The notes beneath the pieces were generated by a model. That model made no database searches, was not told the DNA's origin, and was given only the letters and a program-made list of their open reading frames with translations. Of a DNA stretch of 64,000 nucleotides, positions 31,824 through 43,026 are shown piece by piece. Location: assembly GCA_022578605.1 (NCBI GenBank), contig MU394052.1:1426001-1490000 (forward strand), read 5' to 3'. The stretch's first letter is position 1. Each line of letters begins with the position of its first letter. This DNA is from Camillea tinctor (taxonomy: Eukaryota; Ascomycota; Sordariomycetes; Xylariales; Xylariaceae). Made by a program: the position numbers and the translations under genes.

Positions 31824-32777
31824 ATGGGTACACCTTTCATATCGCTCCTCGAGCCCACCCGTCTCGACGGCTACGACAGCAGCCTTCCACACGACCAGCA
31901 GCGCGACACGCTCCCGCCGGTATTCATCGACGCGATGGCCGCGCGGGAGGCCGTCTTCGTGCAGGAGCAGGGGATCCCGCTCTCGCACGAGTACGACGAG
32001 GACGACGCGCGGTCGTGCCACTGGGTCGCCTACGCGAGCGTGAACATACGCCGCCCACCGGGATCCCCGGGCGGGGGCGGTACCCAGGAACCGGGACCGG
32101 AGCCGGAGCCAGAGCCAGGTGAAGAAGGCCAGGAGACCACCCCCGCGGCGCGCTCCCCCGAGACCCGCTCCGTCCCCATCGGCACCCTGCGCATCGTCCC
32201 GTTCCCGCACCCGCCTCACCCGCCCCCGGGCGCGCGCTACGCAAACAACGTGCTCCTGCCCTCTTCCCCTCCTTCTACGTCCACGTCCACCTCCACTTCC
32301 ACTTCCAGCTCCTCTCCCCTCCCTTCCTCTTCTCCTCCCCAAACCGCCCAAACCCCCCTCGAGCGCGAGCGCCAGCAGTCCGCCCTCCCCTTCGGTCCCG
32401 ACCGCCGGACCACCTACCACGACGGTCGGGAGCCGTACGTCAAGCTGTCTCGGCTAGCCGTCGTCCCCGACTTCCGGGGTCTCAACATCGCGACGCAGCT
32501 CTGGGTCGCCGCGCGGCGCTGGCTGGAGGAGCACCCGGACTACTTCAACCCGAGCGTCGCGGAGCTGGGCATGGACCAGCTGCGGGTCGGCGCCGTGGGC
32601 GACATCCCCAGGTGGAACGGCCTCGTGCTCTGCCACGCGCAGGAGTCGGCCATTGGTGTCTACGAGCGCTGGGGCTTCCGCGTTGACCAAGCCATGGGCA
32701 AGTGGTACGAGGAGGGCATCCCGCACTTCGGCATGTTTGCGCGCTTAGATATAAAGAGGTCTGACCCGAAGGTATGA
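31824..32777 (+). CDS. GNAT-family N-acetyltransferase
   Basis: Single exon, 317 residues. An open frame extends upstream to 31767 but starts with TTG; ATG 31824 (MGTPFISLLEP) has a good CAACC context and is chosen. The GNAT fold is seen as an N-terminal VFVQEQGIP segment (early helices), a strand with PIGTLRIVPF, the core strand and acetyl-CoA loop KLSRLAVVPDFRGLNIATQL (about 210-230), and a late AIGVYERWGFRV helix-strand. A proline/serine/glutamate-rich low-complexity insert (about 75-190) interrupts the fold between strands. It should transfer an acetyl group from acetyl-CoA to an amine; substrate unknown. The gene is much more GC-rich than its surroundings, producing long open shadow frames on both strands. 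Confidence 0.85.
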   Translation: MGTPFISLLEPTRLDGYDSSLPHDQQRDTLPPVFIDAMAAREAVFVQEQGIPLSHEYDEDDARSCHWVAYASVNIRRPPGSPGGGGTQEPGPEPEPEPGEEGQETTPAARSPETRSVPIGTLRIVPFPHPPHPPPGARYANNVLLPSSPPSTSTSTSTSTSSSSPLPSSSPPQTAQTPLERERQQSALPFGPDRRTTYHDGREPYVKLSRLAVVPDFRGLNIATQLWVAARRWLEEHPDYFNPSVAELGMDQLRVGAVGDIPRWNGLVLCHAQESAIGVYERWGFRVDQAMGKWYEEGIPHFGMFARLDIKRSDPKV

Positions 32778-33243
32778 TGGGAGGTTCTGGACAAGAGCAG
32801 AAAGATAAAATAAAATAAAATTAAGGATGGCAAGGGACTTTTTTAATTGGCCTAATTCATGTACTCTAGTTGAAGTCTATGATGTTAGGAAGCACGACAC
32901 CCCCCTTCCCGTGCTACTACTAAACTCCTCCGTGACGAGACACACGGTCATAAAAAAGAAATGCTAAAAGAGAATCCCATGACTACCAATAAAAATCAAA
33001 GCTTTTGTTTCTTCCTCTTTCTCAAGATAAGAAGCACCGAATCATGCCGAGGGCCAGGAGAGAGGTGTGTGTAGTTCATTCAGTTTCATTTTTTGTTTTT
33101 GCCCACACGAGCAGAGCTTTTATTGAGCCCTATATGACTAGTATGCCAGGGAACCACATCCCGCCTGAGCCAGAACGCACAAATGCAGAGTGAAAAAGCC
33201 CAGATCGTCCACGCCGAAGAAAACCCAGAAAGAGACCAACCGT
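32778..33243. other. Intergenic between convergent genes
   Basis: 3' flanks of the GNAT gene and of rps5. No gene recognised. Confidence 0.5.
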
Positions 33244-34244
33244 TTATCGGTTGCTCTTGGCGACACGCTCCAGCTCATCCTTCTTCTTGATAGCGTACGA
33301 GTTGCTGCTACCCTTGGCAGCGTTGATCAGCTCCTCAGCCAGACACTCAGCAATCGACTTGACGTTGCGGAAAGCAGCCTCACGGGCACCGGTGGTGAGG
33401 AGGGCAATGGCCTGGTTAACTCTGCGTAGGGGGGAGACATCGACGGCTTGACGACGGACGGTACCGGCGGAACCAATACGGGTGCTGTCTTCGCGGGGGC
33501 CGCAGTTGACAATAGCATCGACGGCGATCTGGATGGGGTTCTGGTCGGTCATAAGGTGGATCTGGCAGAGGTTAGAATTGTATAACAGCTCCGAATTCCG
33601 TCGGAAGATCTTCCGGGGTGCTTACGATCTCGAAAGAGTGAGCAACAATGCGGACGGCCTTGAGCTTCTTGCCGTTGTTGCGGCCGTGCATCATGAGCGA
33701 GTTGGTCAACCGCTCAATGATGGGGCAGTTGGCCTTGCGGAATCGCTTGACGGCATATCGGCCAGCGGAGTGAGGGACGTAGACGGGAGACCGGATCTGG
33801 ATGTAGTCGCTATAATGATGTCCTCCATTAGCGTCATGGTCTCTTTTTCTCATTGTCTTTTCTTTTTTTTTTCTTTTTTTCTTTTTTTTTTCCCCTTTCC
33901 CTTTTTCTATTTCTCGTCCTATCGTCATCGTCGCAGACTCTCGGTTTTATTTGCGAAAATTGTGGTCGCTCGCTCGCAATCGGCGATCCGCAAGTAAGAT
34001 GGATGGTAAAGATGGCAATTGTAACTTACGTTAACGAGATATCACGGATCTCGACATCCTCGTAGCTCCCTACAATGCCGGTGGTCAGTTTATATCCTTA
34101 TATAAGAGGACGGGAAATAGCAGGCGAATGAGAATAAAACGTACATCGGTTGAACAGCTTCACGCTGCCAATCTCGGAGACGACGTCCTTGGGAAGGACC
34201 TGGTAGTTGGTGGATTCGACCTCGATCTCGCCGTTGTCAGACAT
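33244..34244 (-). CDS. rps5: 40S ribosomal protein S5 (uS7), four exons
   Basis: Minus-strand exons 34244-34145, 34069-34030, 33809-33626 and 33561-33244 give 213 residues. Introns: 34070-34144 (GTACGT...TTGTAG), 33810-34029 (220 bp, GTAAGT...TTATAG) and 33562-33625 (64 bp, GTAAGC...CTAAC...GCCAG). Every join restores the family sequence: [18 protein letters not shown], then [19 protein letters not shown], then [16 protein letters not shown], and the near-invariant [20 protein letters not shown] block and C-terminus [14 protein letters not shown]. uS7 binds the 3' major domain of 18S rRNA in the small-subunit head near the E site. One segment ([14 protein letters not shown]) differs from the common KYAKYLPHS form, but the frame is intact. 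Intron richness near the start is typical of fungal ribosomal protein genes. Confidence 0.96.
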
Positions 34245-35035
34245 TTTGTGCGATTGTTCTGGCTGAAGGGAAAGATGTAAAAGTTGGTGGGGGGGGAGGA
34301 ATCGCGGATGTGCTTGAAATGCTGAACAAGAAATTTTGGCCGGGGACTCTTCGGAGTCAAAAAATTCGTGGGTTCGTGGGTTGAATGGTGGGATTTGGTT
34401 TAGCAAGCGAGAGAAAGAAGTTGGTGGGTGCACTAGGGCTGCTCAAACTCTTCTCACCTGGTGAACAGCTGGCAAAATCCGTATCTTTTTATCTTTTCAT
34501 CTTTCCATATTTTCTCCACTAAAAAGTCTTACATTCTTAGATAGAGAACTTGAGCCAATGAGAAGTGTCCCAAAATAGTTTATAGTGCTAGTCTCCCTCC
34601 TCAGCTGGCAGTCACCTGTCAGACCTACGTAGCTCCAAAGGTTCTATTCTGCGTACCTAAGCAGCTAAGGAGGTATAAACGGAACCTAGAGGTTCCGTGG
34701 CTTACGACATTGTGCAGGTTGGCAGGGAACTTTCTCTTCGTATTGCCGTATTGGCCGGCCATTCTTTACTAAGGTAAGGGTACTTTACACTACATACATG
34801 TAGGTACACGGAGAGTACGGGACTTTGTAAGTCATGCCACCTGTACCTATTACTTATTGCTTGTCTCTCTTTTCCCTCTTCTTCCTCTTCTTCTTCTCTC
34901 CAGGCTAGGTTTCTTTTATTCATCCTCTCCTTATTAAATAAACTCTTTCCTCCTTATCCTTTCCTTTTCGTTGCCGATTATACGCTACCTAATTATCCAT
35001 TGACTTGACCTACCTACAACTACATCCATAATACA
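34245..35035. other. Divergent intergenic region between rps5 and a cytochrome-b5-like gene
   Basis: About 0.8 kb; likely contains both promoters. CT-rich leader at 34860-35030. No gene recognised. Confidence 0.5.
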
Positions 35036-35996
35036 ATGGTAGAGACACGAGGTTCAGTGAGGCAGCGCAAGGGCAAGGCCCAGGAGAAGACAGAAAAGGA
35101 GACACCTGTAGTGGAAGAGGTCGATACTTCAGAAGCAGAGGAGATCGAGCGCACCTCCAAGCGGCTTTCGTCCAAAGTCAAGCCGACGCCGAAGCAGCGC
35201 GTCCGCGACGAGGATGATGACTATAGCCCCTGGGTAGATATACTGCGAGTCCTCACATTCCTCGCGCTCGCTTCATGCGGGCTAAGCTACTTGATATCTG
35301 GCGGCGAGTCGTTCACTTGGGGAATACGGCACCCGCCCAAGTATCTGCAATTGGAGTGGTGGAAGAGCCAATTGGTAGGCGAACTTCCCCTTTTCTTTCC
35401 TTCCCTCTCCTTTCTAAACCGACCAATCCACCCCTCAATGGCAAGCTGCTAAAATAACCCTTTCTCCCAAACCACAGCGCGGGCCCATCTACCTCACTCC
35501 CGAAGAACTCGTCCTCTACGACGGCACCAACGAGACCCTGCCCGTCTACCTCGCGATCAACGGGAGCATCTACGACGTGTCCGCCAACCGACGCACGTAC
35601 GGGCCGGGGGGCTCGTACCACTTCTTCGCGGGGACGGACGCGTCGCGCAGCTTCGTGACGGGGTGCTTTGCCGAGGACCGGACGGCCGACCTGCGCGGCG
35701 CCGAGGACATGTTCCTGCCGCTCGACGACGCCGAAGCCGACGCGCGCTACTCCCCCGCCGAGCTGGCCGCCCTGCGTGAGCGTGAGCTCGACGAGGCCCA
35801 CGCCAAGGTCTACGAGTCCCTGCTGCACTGGGTCAAGTTCTTCCGCAACAACCCCAAGTACCCCCACGTCGGCTACGTGCGCCGCCCCGCCGACTGGCTC
35901 GACCGCGAGCCCCGGAAGGAGCTCTGCGCTACGGCTGCGAAGGGTCGCAAGCCGAGAAAGGCTCCCGAGGAGCAGAATCAGGATGGTGGCTCATGA
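35036..35996 (+). CDS. Membrane-anchored cytochrome b5-like (PGRMC/Dap1-type) heme-binding protein, two exons
   Basis: Exons 35036-35374 and 35478-35996 give 285 residues. The intron (35375-35477) has GTAGGC and CCACAG and is phase 0. The charged N-terminus (1-62) is followed by one membrane segment (about 67-88, VDILRVLTFLALASCGLSYL). The cytochrome-b5-like domain covers about 115-215 (YLTPEELVLYDGTNETLPVY, INGSIYDVS, YGPGGSYHFFAGTDASRSF). The YGPGGSYHFFAG element carries the two Tyr used for heme binding in PGRMC1-type proteins, in place of the His pair of true b5. A helical tail ends in a basic stretch. The family supports sterol synthesis P450 activity at the ER; that role here is inferred. 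Exon 2 is far more GC-rich than exon 1. Confidence 0.9.
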
Positions 35997-36889
35997 TCTA
36001 TATAACGAGAATTCTTGGGAGGGTTTTCATACTCCCCTTTTTTATTTTCAAATTTTGGATAGCGATTTGTATAACAGGATGATAATCATAAGTGGCGTTT
36101 GAGAAGTAAGTTTATCGGGCTGAGAACAAAATTCTGCAATGCTGTATGTGAAATTGTGGATGGTAGAGGGAACTGAGAAATGGCGCCAAAATACAGTATG
36201 CAATAGCCTTCTATATGACCTTGGTTTCAAGCCCCTAAAGTGTGATCCTAGCATGGTGGTTACGCAATTGCTAAAAGAAAAGAATATTTAAAACTCAAGC
36301 AACATTATACCATTACAACTATTGAGTACTTTGTGAAATTAAGGGAATATATTAGTTACCCAGTTTCTCATCACATTAACATGAACGATCCAAAAAGGGG
36401 GGCCGAAGTAAATCGCTAAGCCATGTTATCGCTGATATTCCATTGGGGTATATATATTATCAAATAAAGACTAACAAAGACAGATAGAAATGAAATGAGG
36501 AACTCATGGGGTTTTCTTTTTTTTTTCTAGGACAGGGTAGCATTTTCCTTTTTTTACACAACAGAGAAAAAAGAAATAATGCTAGGTATGACACTTCTTA
36601 TACAATAAGGTAAAATAATAAAAAATATGCAAAAAAACATCGACAAGAACACCCAGAACCTCTTTCTCTCCCCCCCTTTAACCCTTGGGTGGTCCCCCCA
36701 AATCCAGCGGGGGAGGGCATACTTTTTATCGTTATTCCATGTACAACACAAAAGGATATAAGCGCGTCGATTCCATTTCCCATCATTAAGTTAGAAACCA
36801 TGATGACCCAATAAGGTCCATTGGTCGATAATAATAAAAAAGGCAAGTATCTAAAACAAGAACGTCCCACTCCAAACGGTGGCATCCAT
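35997..36889. other. Intergenic between convergent genes, no gene seen
   Basis: AT-rich, with homopolymers. Contains 3' flanks of the b5-like gene and the cupredoxin gene. Confidence 0.5.
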
Positions 36890-37663
36890 CTACAACAGGA
36901 ACAGAGCCGCGGCCGCGATGGCGGACAGCAGACCCATCGAGCCCTCGATGCTGAGCGTCGACGAGCCGGCCGTGGCAACGGCGGTGCTGCTCGAGCTGCT
37001 GGCGGCGTCGCTGGTGCTGGTGCTGCCACCGCTGGTGGTGCCGCTGCCGGAGCTGCCGCTGGAAGAGCCGGAACCGGTGCTCGAGCCGGAGCCAGTGCTG
37101 CCGCCAGTGGTAGCACCACTGCTCGGGGCTATGTTGGCGGCAGCCTGCGCGGCGAGACCCTTGTATTGAGTGAGAGTGCGCGAGACGTTGGCGCCGGGGC
37201 TTTAAGGATTGAACGTTAGCTTTCGTGGTCTAGAGAATGATTTAGATGGAAGAAAAGAGCACACTCACTTCTCGTTGACGACCATGACCATGCCGTTTTG
37301 GCAATGCTTGCCCTGAGAGCAGTAGAGCCACATGGGCTTGGCGTCGGCGACCATGACGGTGTAAGTGGGGATCATGCCCATGGCCTCGCTGGCGGCGACG
37401 GGCATGTAGCCGGAGAACATGCCAGTGGTGTTGCCACCGACGCTCTCAGAGATGGGCACGCAAGGGTTGTCGAAGTTGGACTGGACCACGCTGTGGTTGC
37501 CGCCTCGGAACTGGAACTGGATCATCTCGCCGGGGTTGGCCTTGATGTTGTCGGGGCTGAAGATGAGCGAGCCGTTCGTGCTTCCCACCGAGACGACGTG
37601 GACGTTCTGAGCGGAGGCCAGGCCCACGAGGGCGGCAGCGGTAGCGGCTATCGAGAATTGCAT
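36890..37663 (-). CDS. GPI-anchored cupredoxin (extracellular serine-rich protein), two exons
   Basis: Minus-strand exons 37663-37269 and 37199-36890 give 234 residues. The intron (37200-37268, 69 bp) has GTGAGT, GCTAAC and TTAAAG; splicing gives VVNENPGANVSRTL. The start MQFSIAATAAALVGLASAQ is a signal peptide. The cupredoxin domain (about 20-132) carries a plausible type-1 copper site: His in GGNHSVVQ, then Cys, His and Met in LYCSQGKHCQNGM. A Ser/Gly/Thr-rich stretch (about 155-205) and a hydrophobic C-terminal end (LLSAIAAAALFLL) indicate a GPI-anchored cell-wall or plasma-membrane protein. Function is unknown for most of the family; some have roles in copper binding and stress or infection structures. 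The long purine-rich leader upstream (37680-37980) yields chance open frames. Confidence 0.92.
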
Positions 37664-40139
37664 ATTTACGGTATTGAAAATAAGAAAGTGTCTTTTTTTT
37701 TTTTCCTGGCTTCGTTTTTTTTCTAAGGATTCGAAAAAAGAGCGTCGAATTTCCCCCAAGAGAACGTAGTAAAATAGTTGATAAAAAAATAACACTAAAA
37801 GCGACTCGCGCTGGGTATAGGACTGGCCTTTTTTGACGAAGATTAGGTGAAGAACTGAAAAAAAAGGAAGAACGAAAGAAAGGTGAATAGATGAAGATCC
37901 CAAAGAACAACCACAACGGAATTAGAGAAGAAGAAAAAGAGAAACGGCCCCTGACAGGAACGGGAGCAGCATGAATTTTAAAGGCCGGAAGAAGCGTCGG
38001 CCGGTAAGTCGGCAAGATGAAGGGATCGCCGCCTGGGCTCGTTCATTGCTCGTGTCTCATCATATGGAGGGACCAGGGTGAGAGGGGATCCCGAGATGTG
38101 AAGGGGGGAAGAAATCTATGAAACACGTTTTGACCGTCCACACGACCTTACTTTCAAGAAACGCCACCCAAACAACCCATACTACCGTGACTGCGCCAGG
38201 CGGACTCAGGTCCAGCCGACATTGAAGGCTTCTCCCCAGCTTGCTGTGCGCATCGGTTCATGGGTCGGCCGTGAACCCTGCTGAGATTAGCAGTATGGGG
38301 GATGGTACTCCAGATGCGAGATTCACTTGGCGACTAGGCGTGGATAGGCGCTATAAGAGTACAGTTATAGCCCAGGTGTGGCTTATTAGAGCTCAACCAA
38401 AATACCTGGTGTAATTGTACGCGAGCTGGTTCGCTTACCTAGCGAAGTAACCAAAATTTTAATTCCTAAGAACTCATCTCATTTGGTGTTGTTTAGTAAG
38501 AAAAAATAAAAAAAAAATTAATATTATTGTATTGTTCTATTTCTTCAGTCATGGCATGTTTAGTCAGTCTTATTACTAGTTTGCAAGTAAATAGCTAGGT
38601 TAGTTGGTATACATCGTGAAAGCTGCTACACTACAACGAATAAAAAGTTGGCTTGACAGTGAGGGAACCTGGTTTGACAGGGAGACCTTAATCCTGTTGA
38701 TCGGGGCGCTTGAAGCCGAATTAAGGTTGTTCGACCGGGGTTCGTTCAGGGGTTAGGTCTGTTCAGGGGGTTGCCGGAGCACGGATGCGCTTCAGAACTG
38801 GGCCTATGCTACGCCTGCAAAACCAATCTGGTTTCACCCCAACTTCAGATCTCGACCAAGAAGCCCGAACAGGAATACTAAGCGAACGAGAGAGCCTCCT
38901 TTTAAGCCTCCATTAGGTCAGACGACAAGGCTTGAGCTCATCCACACATCCACAATCCTACCCAGTCACCAATACTCCCCCTACCTACCTAGCACGCGGT
39001 AAGAGCACACTCAATGTAACCTCTCTCCTCGTACCCTACTGCAAGGAAAATATCACGACTATTAGTTTAGGGTCTGTTACACGCCGAATCCTGAGGAGAA
39101 CCTGTTTAGGCAAAAGAATGCCTCAATCTAGTATTTGTTCCACTCCGCGTCGATCTTAGAAACACATCTTGGCAGACACGAGACCATATCTTCGAGAACC
39201 TAGAAGACAAGGGCGTGGCAACAATTCCCCTCTCTTGGTCACAATCTCCTTTGAGTAATATTGATCTTGGTTTGTTTTAGGGCGGTTGTTTCTGGTTCAA
39301 CCTAGTATGCGTAATATTGAGAACACACATACATATATGACAAAAGCCAAGCTAGCCAACTACTGCTGCCGCGTTTCTAATCAGGTTGGATCATGGATTC
39401 ACGGAACATCAATATGTTTTGTGTATGATCCGCCCATAGATTTGCGTGCTTAGTGGCACAGCATGATGGGTTGGGTAATTACGGTCAGCTACCTGGTCTT
39501 CCCTTGCTTCGACAAACTGCCCTATACGAACCGAATACTATAGAGTGATGCCCATAGTCACCCTTTCAACTCTGTACCACGGTCGTGAGGCAGCCAGTGG
39601 TTCGATTCCATCTGTGTCGATGAACTGCCTTGTTCCTTTCCCAACTCTATAATGAATGCAGGTATGGAGAGCGGAAAACCGCGCCATTTTATGTACTCCC
39701 CGGGATCTGGTTACTCCGTAGATCACTGCCGGCAGTTCAGATCCGGAACTTCTAGTCTTCAACCTACACTTCGCGAATAGGTACAAGATATGAATCACGA
39801 CAAATTGGCGATGCCAAATGCCAAGACGGGTGGCAGATCGGATCGGGGGGTGATCAGGAGTAAATCCTTATGCCGACAAGGCCAGCTACTTTGGCCTAGA
39901 AAGTGAAGGTGATCAAGTACTTCGGTTAGAAGCTGAATATGGCTGATGTTACAGTAATATCCTCTAGAGGCTCGACCCTCCGCACTTAAGCTTGGAATAT
40001 AAATCTCTCGGTTGGAGCATTGGCATGGGACATATGATGCCTTTCTTGTGAATCAAATCCAGTCCTTACAATCTCGAGATGCTTGTTCTCAAGGCTTTGC
40101 AGACGGCATATGCGTATGGATCAAACCCATTTGACAGGC
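37664..40139. other. 2.5-kb intergenic region, no gene recognised
   Basis: Contains the cupredoxin promoter. Short frames at 38932-39159 (plus) and 39538-39798 (minus) show no family features. GGTTCGATTCC near 39598 matches a tRNA T-loop, but no tRNA fold could be built around it. Confidence 0.5.
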
Positions 40140-40699
40140 TCATAGATCAAGCAAAAGCTGTGGAGCAACCTTCTCTAGGTCCTCAACCTAACAGGCATTA
40201 GTCAGTCAGGATTCCCTACATTTCAAATCAAGGGCTTGATATCAATTGGTGAAGGTGAACTAACCTCTAGGAACCCTCCTTCTTTCTCAACAGCGGTTCG
40301 GGCAATGGCTTCCCGTACAAATATATCCATGTATTTGGCCACAGCTGCATTGGCGTCTTTAGAGATCCTCGTGCCATCCTTTTCGAAGAATTCGTGTAAT
40401 ATCCTCGTTAGAAGTTCCGGCGGTATGGTCTTCTGGGACTCTTGCTCGTCGTCCTCTTGTTCCCCTTCGTCCTCGTCTACCTCCATATCTTGCGATTGGC
40501 GCTTCCGCTGTGGTAGCTCTTCATCGGCAAATGGATCTTCGTTATTAAAAAACTTGCTTGAATTGGTGTTTCGTGAAGCTTGCGCCTTGGACTGATTGCG
40601 CGAGGAAGAAGCAGCGCTCTGGGTCTGTTTCGACGGTCGGCCAGCGGTAGAAGTACCTCGGCCGCGAGCTGCTGCTGTCGAGGATCCCTTAGGAGGCAT
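40140..40699 (-). CDS. mhf2: Histone-fold protein MHF2 / CENP-X, two exons
   Basis: Minus-strand exons 40699-40265 and 40187-40140 give 160 residues. The intron (40188-40264, 77 bp) has a GTTAGT donor, a CTGACTAAT branch site and a GTTAG acceptor. Without splicing the frame ends in an unrelated tail at 40223; with splicing it ends EVEDLEKVAPQLLLDL, the expected CENP-X end. Residues 1-85 are disordered (Ser/Ala/Gln-rich, then an acidic MEVDEDEGEQEDDEQE block). The histone fold covers about 88-160 (PPELLTRILHEFF, AVAKYMDIFVREAIARTA). It pairs with MHF1/CENP-S in a tetramer that binds DNA, acting with the FANCM/Fml1 helicase in repair and at kinetochores. The N-terminal extension is longer than in animals. 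Confidence 0.92.
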
Positions 40700-41431
40700 G
40701 ATATGGGGAGTATGGGTTAAGTGATGCAATAGTGTAATTGAGTCTGAAAGGTTAATGAATAAGTATTCTGAGGTGTCAAGTATTAAGGTTAGTTACTTAG
40801 TATACTTTAGAGTGATTGACGCGAACTTAAACTTGGGGAATTTAGGACGCGCTTCCAAAATTCAGCTGAAGGTTCTGAGCCCCGCGTCCCCACCTATTGG
40901 CTGGTACATGTATAGACCTAATAATGTGCCTAGGACACTTCCTAGGTACCTAGTCACATGATTTCAGCGAACCCTACTGGACTTCACATATCACATACTA
41001 ATAATCATCACGACCTCAAGACCTTCTAGATATTTCGCAAAGACAAGCCACCTGCATTGAGAAATCTATAGTCGTATGCAATCGAAAACAGGTCGTAACA
41101 AAAAAAAATTTGTCGAATCCAGCGGAGAGGTAGGATGCAAGCAGAAAGAATACAGTCAAGGGAATTGCTTAGGTTCTAAAGTACAGCGGGTAGCCTAGCT
41201 GACGAGGCTCTAACAAAAAGCATCATCCCGTCTACCAGTCCAATCCGCAAATCAAGCTGTTCCAGAACGCCACAGCAATCTATGTCGATCTGTGACAACC
41301 TTCCGCCGCAGCCTTCCATCACATCCGTTTTTATCAACTCCTTCATGACGAGGTCACCCATCCCGTCTACCCAATCATTGTATTATACCACCACTCCTCC
41401 CATGTCTATTGAGGTATGAGGGTATATTGGT
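40700..41431. other. Intergenic, no gene seen
   Basis: mhf2 promoter side and 3' flank of the ADP/ATP carrier gene. A 61-codon frame at 41176-41361 is not convincing. Confidence 0.5.
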
Positions 41432-43026
41432 TTAACCAGAGCCGCCCTTGAAGGCCTTGCCGAAGAGCAGGACCTGGAGCTGGTCGTAGATCGAGAGCAC
41501 ACCAGCACCGGCGACACCACGGAGAATGTTGGCGCCAGCACCCTTGAACAGAGACTTGACACCTTCCTTGGCAACAATCTGGCGGGCAGCATCGAGGGTA
41601 CCGTTGTACTTGACGGCCTCACCTGAGGTCATCATCATACGACGACGGATGGTGTCCAGAGGGTAAGAGGCAATACCGGCACCAGTGGTGACGCACCAAC
41701 CGAGAGCGAAAGAGGCAAGGAAGTTGTTCGCAAGAGGACCGATGAGGACGACAGGCTTGATGGAGTCGTACATACCGAAGTAGAGACCACGGTAGACAAT
41801 GATACCAGCAACAGAGGGCATGAAACCACGGTACAGACCAGCAACACCATCGCTAGCCAGAGTCTTGCGGTAGACGTCAATGAGACCGTTGAACTGACGG
41901 TCACCACCCTTCTTGGCGTTCTTGGCGTCGTTGGCAAGACGAGTACGGGCGTAGTCGAGGGAGTAGACGAAGAGCAGAGAAGTGGCACCAGCGGCCTGTA
42001 CGCATACATAGTTAGCACCAGCAGCACGAAGAGGGAGCGGGATAAAACAATATAGCAGGCCAAACTTACACCACCGGAAGCCAAGTTACCAGCCATCCAC
42101 TTGGCGTATCCGTCCTTGTCCTTCTTGTAACCGAACATCTTCTTGAACTTGTCACGGAAGGCGAAGTTCAGGGCCTGAGTAGGGAAGTATCGGATAACGT
42201 TGGCAGTGTTACCACGCCACAGGGACATAACACCCTCGTCGGCTATGGTGCGCTTGAAGCATTCACCGATACCGTTGTACTTGCGGTCCAGACGGCCAGT
42301 CTTCAACATCTCGTCCTGTGTATCTTAGTTAGTCTCTGATCCATGCCTTGCCTCTGCTATCGAAACTATCCCACCCCGCCCAAGCATATAAAGCAGGGCT
42401 AGATATGGCTAGACAAGCTAGAGCTTCCTAGTATTTCAAGAACTGGTGTTTCTAGGGGGGGAAACCTACCTGGTTCTGGATGAGAAGCTTGACACGCTCG
42501 ATGGGAGCGGCGGCGGTCTTCGAGACGGCGGCAGAGACACCACCCACTGGGATATCATCAGTATCAGATCAAAAGTGCCGAAATTGTCATAATAGCGCAT
42601 CCGATATCGCAAATACGGAGGCACGATCATGCTCAGCAAGATCAGGACAGAGACATACTCAAGAAGTCCGCCAGGAAGGGCTGTATAGAAGGTGAATGTT
42701 AGCCATATTCAACACTACGGGTTACAGAAATGGTAAAGGTTGAGGGAAAAAGAAATAAGAAGAGAAAAAAAATATGAAAAATTCAGCCAGCCATCTAATC
42801 GAAAGCAAGGTCGCGGTGCAGACGAAATCAACTCGCATCAGGCCAGAAAAATGTCCAACATTGATCCCAAAGCCAATTGACGCTGCAAAATACGTGCGAA
42901 GGTAATACAGAGGTCTAGAGGGTGGTGGACGAGCAATGGAACCTCGTGCGAGGGAATTTGAGGAAGAGCGAGGTTTGGAGATAAGTAACTTACCGGCATG
43001 CCCAGGACCTTCTGATCAGAAGACAT
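41432..43026 (-). CDS. aac: Mitochondrial ADP/ATP carrier, five exons including a 22-nt exon
   Basis: Minus-strand exons 43026-42994, 42680-42659, 42546-42470, 42315-42070 and 41995-41432 give 313 residues. All four introns (42681-42993, 42547-42658, 42316-42469, 41996-42069) have GT-AG ends with recognisable branch sites, and joins give [44 protein letters not shown]. Six transmembrane helices in three repeats are present, each with the PxD/ExxK/R carrier signature ([32 protein letters not shown]). RRRMMM (about 243-248) is diagnostic for ADP/ATP exchange. The protein swaps mitochondrial ATP for cytosolic ADP across the inner membrane. The first intron is long (313 bp). A CACGTG site lies 311 bp upstream. 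Confidence 0.97.

Noticed and set aside
31776..32420. 214-codon minus-strand frame over the GNAT gene
   Set aside because: Arg/Gly-rich shadow caused by high GC; the plus frame encodes the GNAT fold.
39590..39620. GGTTCGATTCC resembling a tRNA B box / T-loop
   Set aside because: No A box, anticodon arm or paired acceptor ends could be found around it on either strand.
40223..40264. Unspliced C-terminus of MHF2
   Set aside because: Intron read-through; the spliced version gives the family C-terminus.
41635..42069. Extension of the ADP/ATP carrier frame beyond exon 4
   Set aside because: Reads through an intron into a wrong frame with a Leu/Val/Ser-rich translation.
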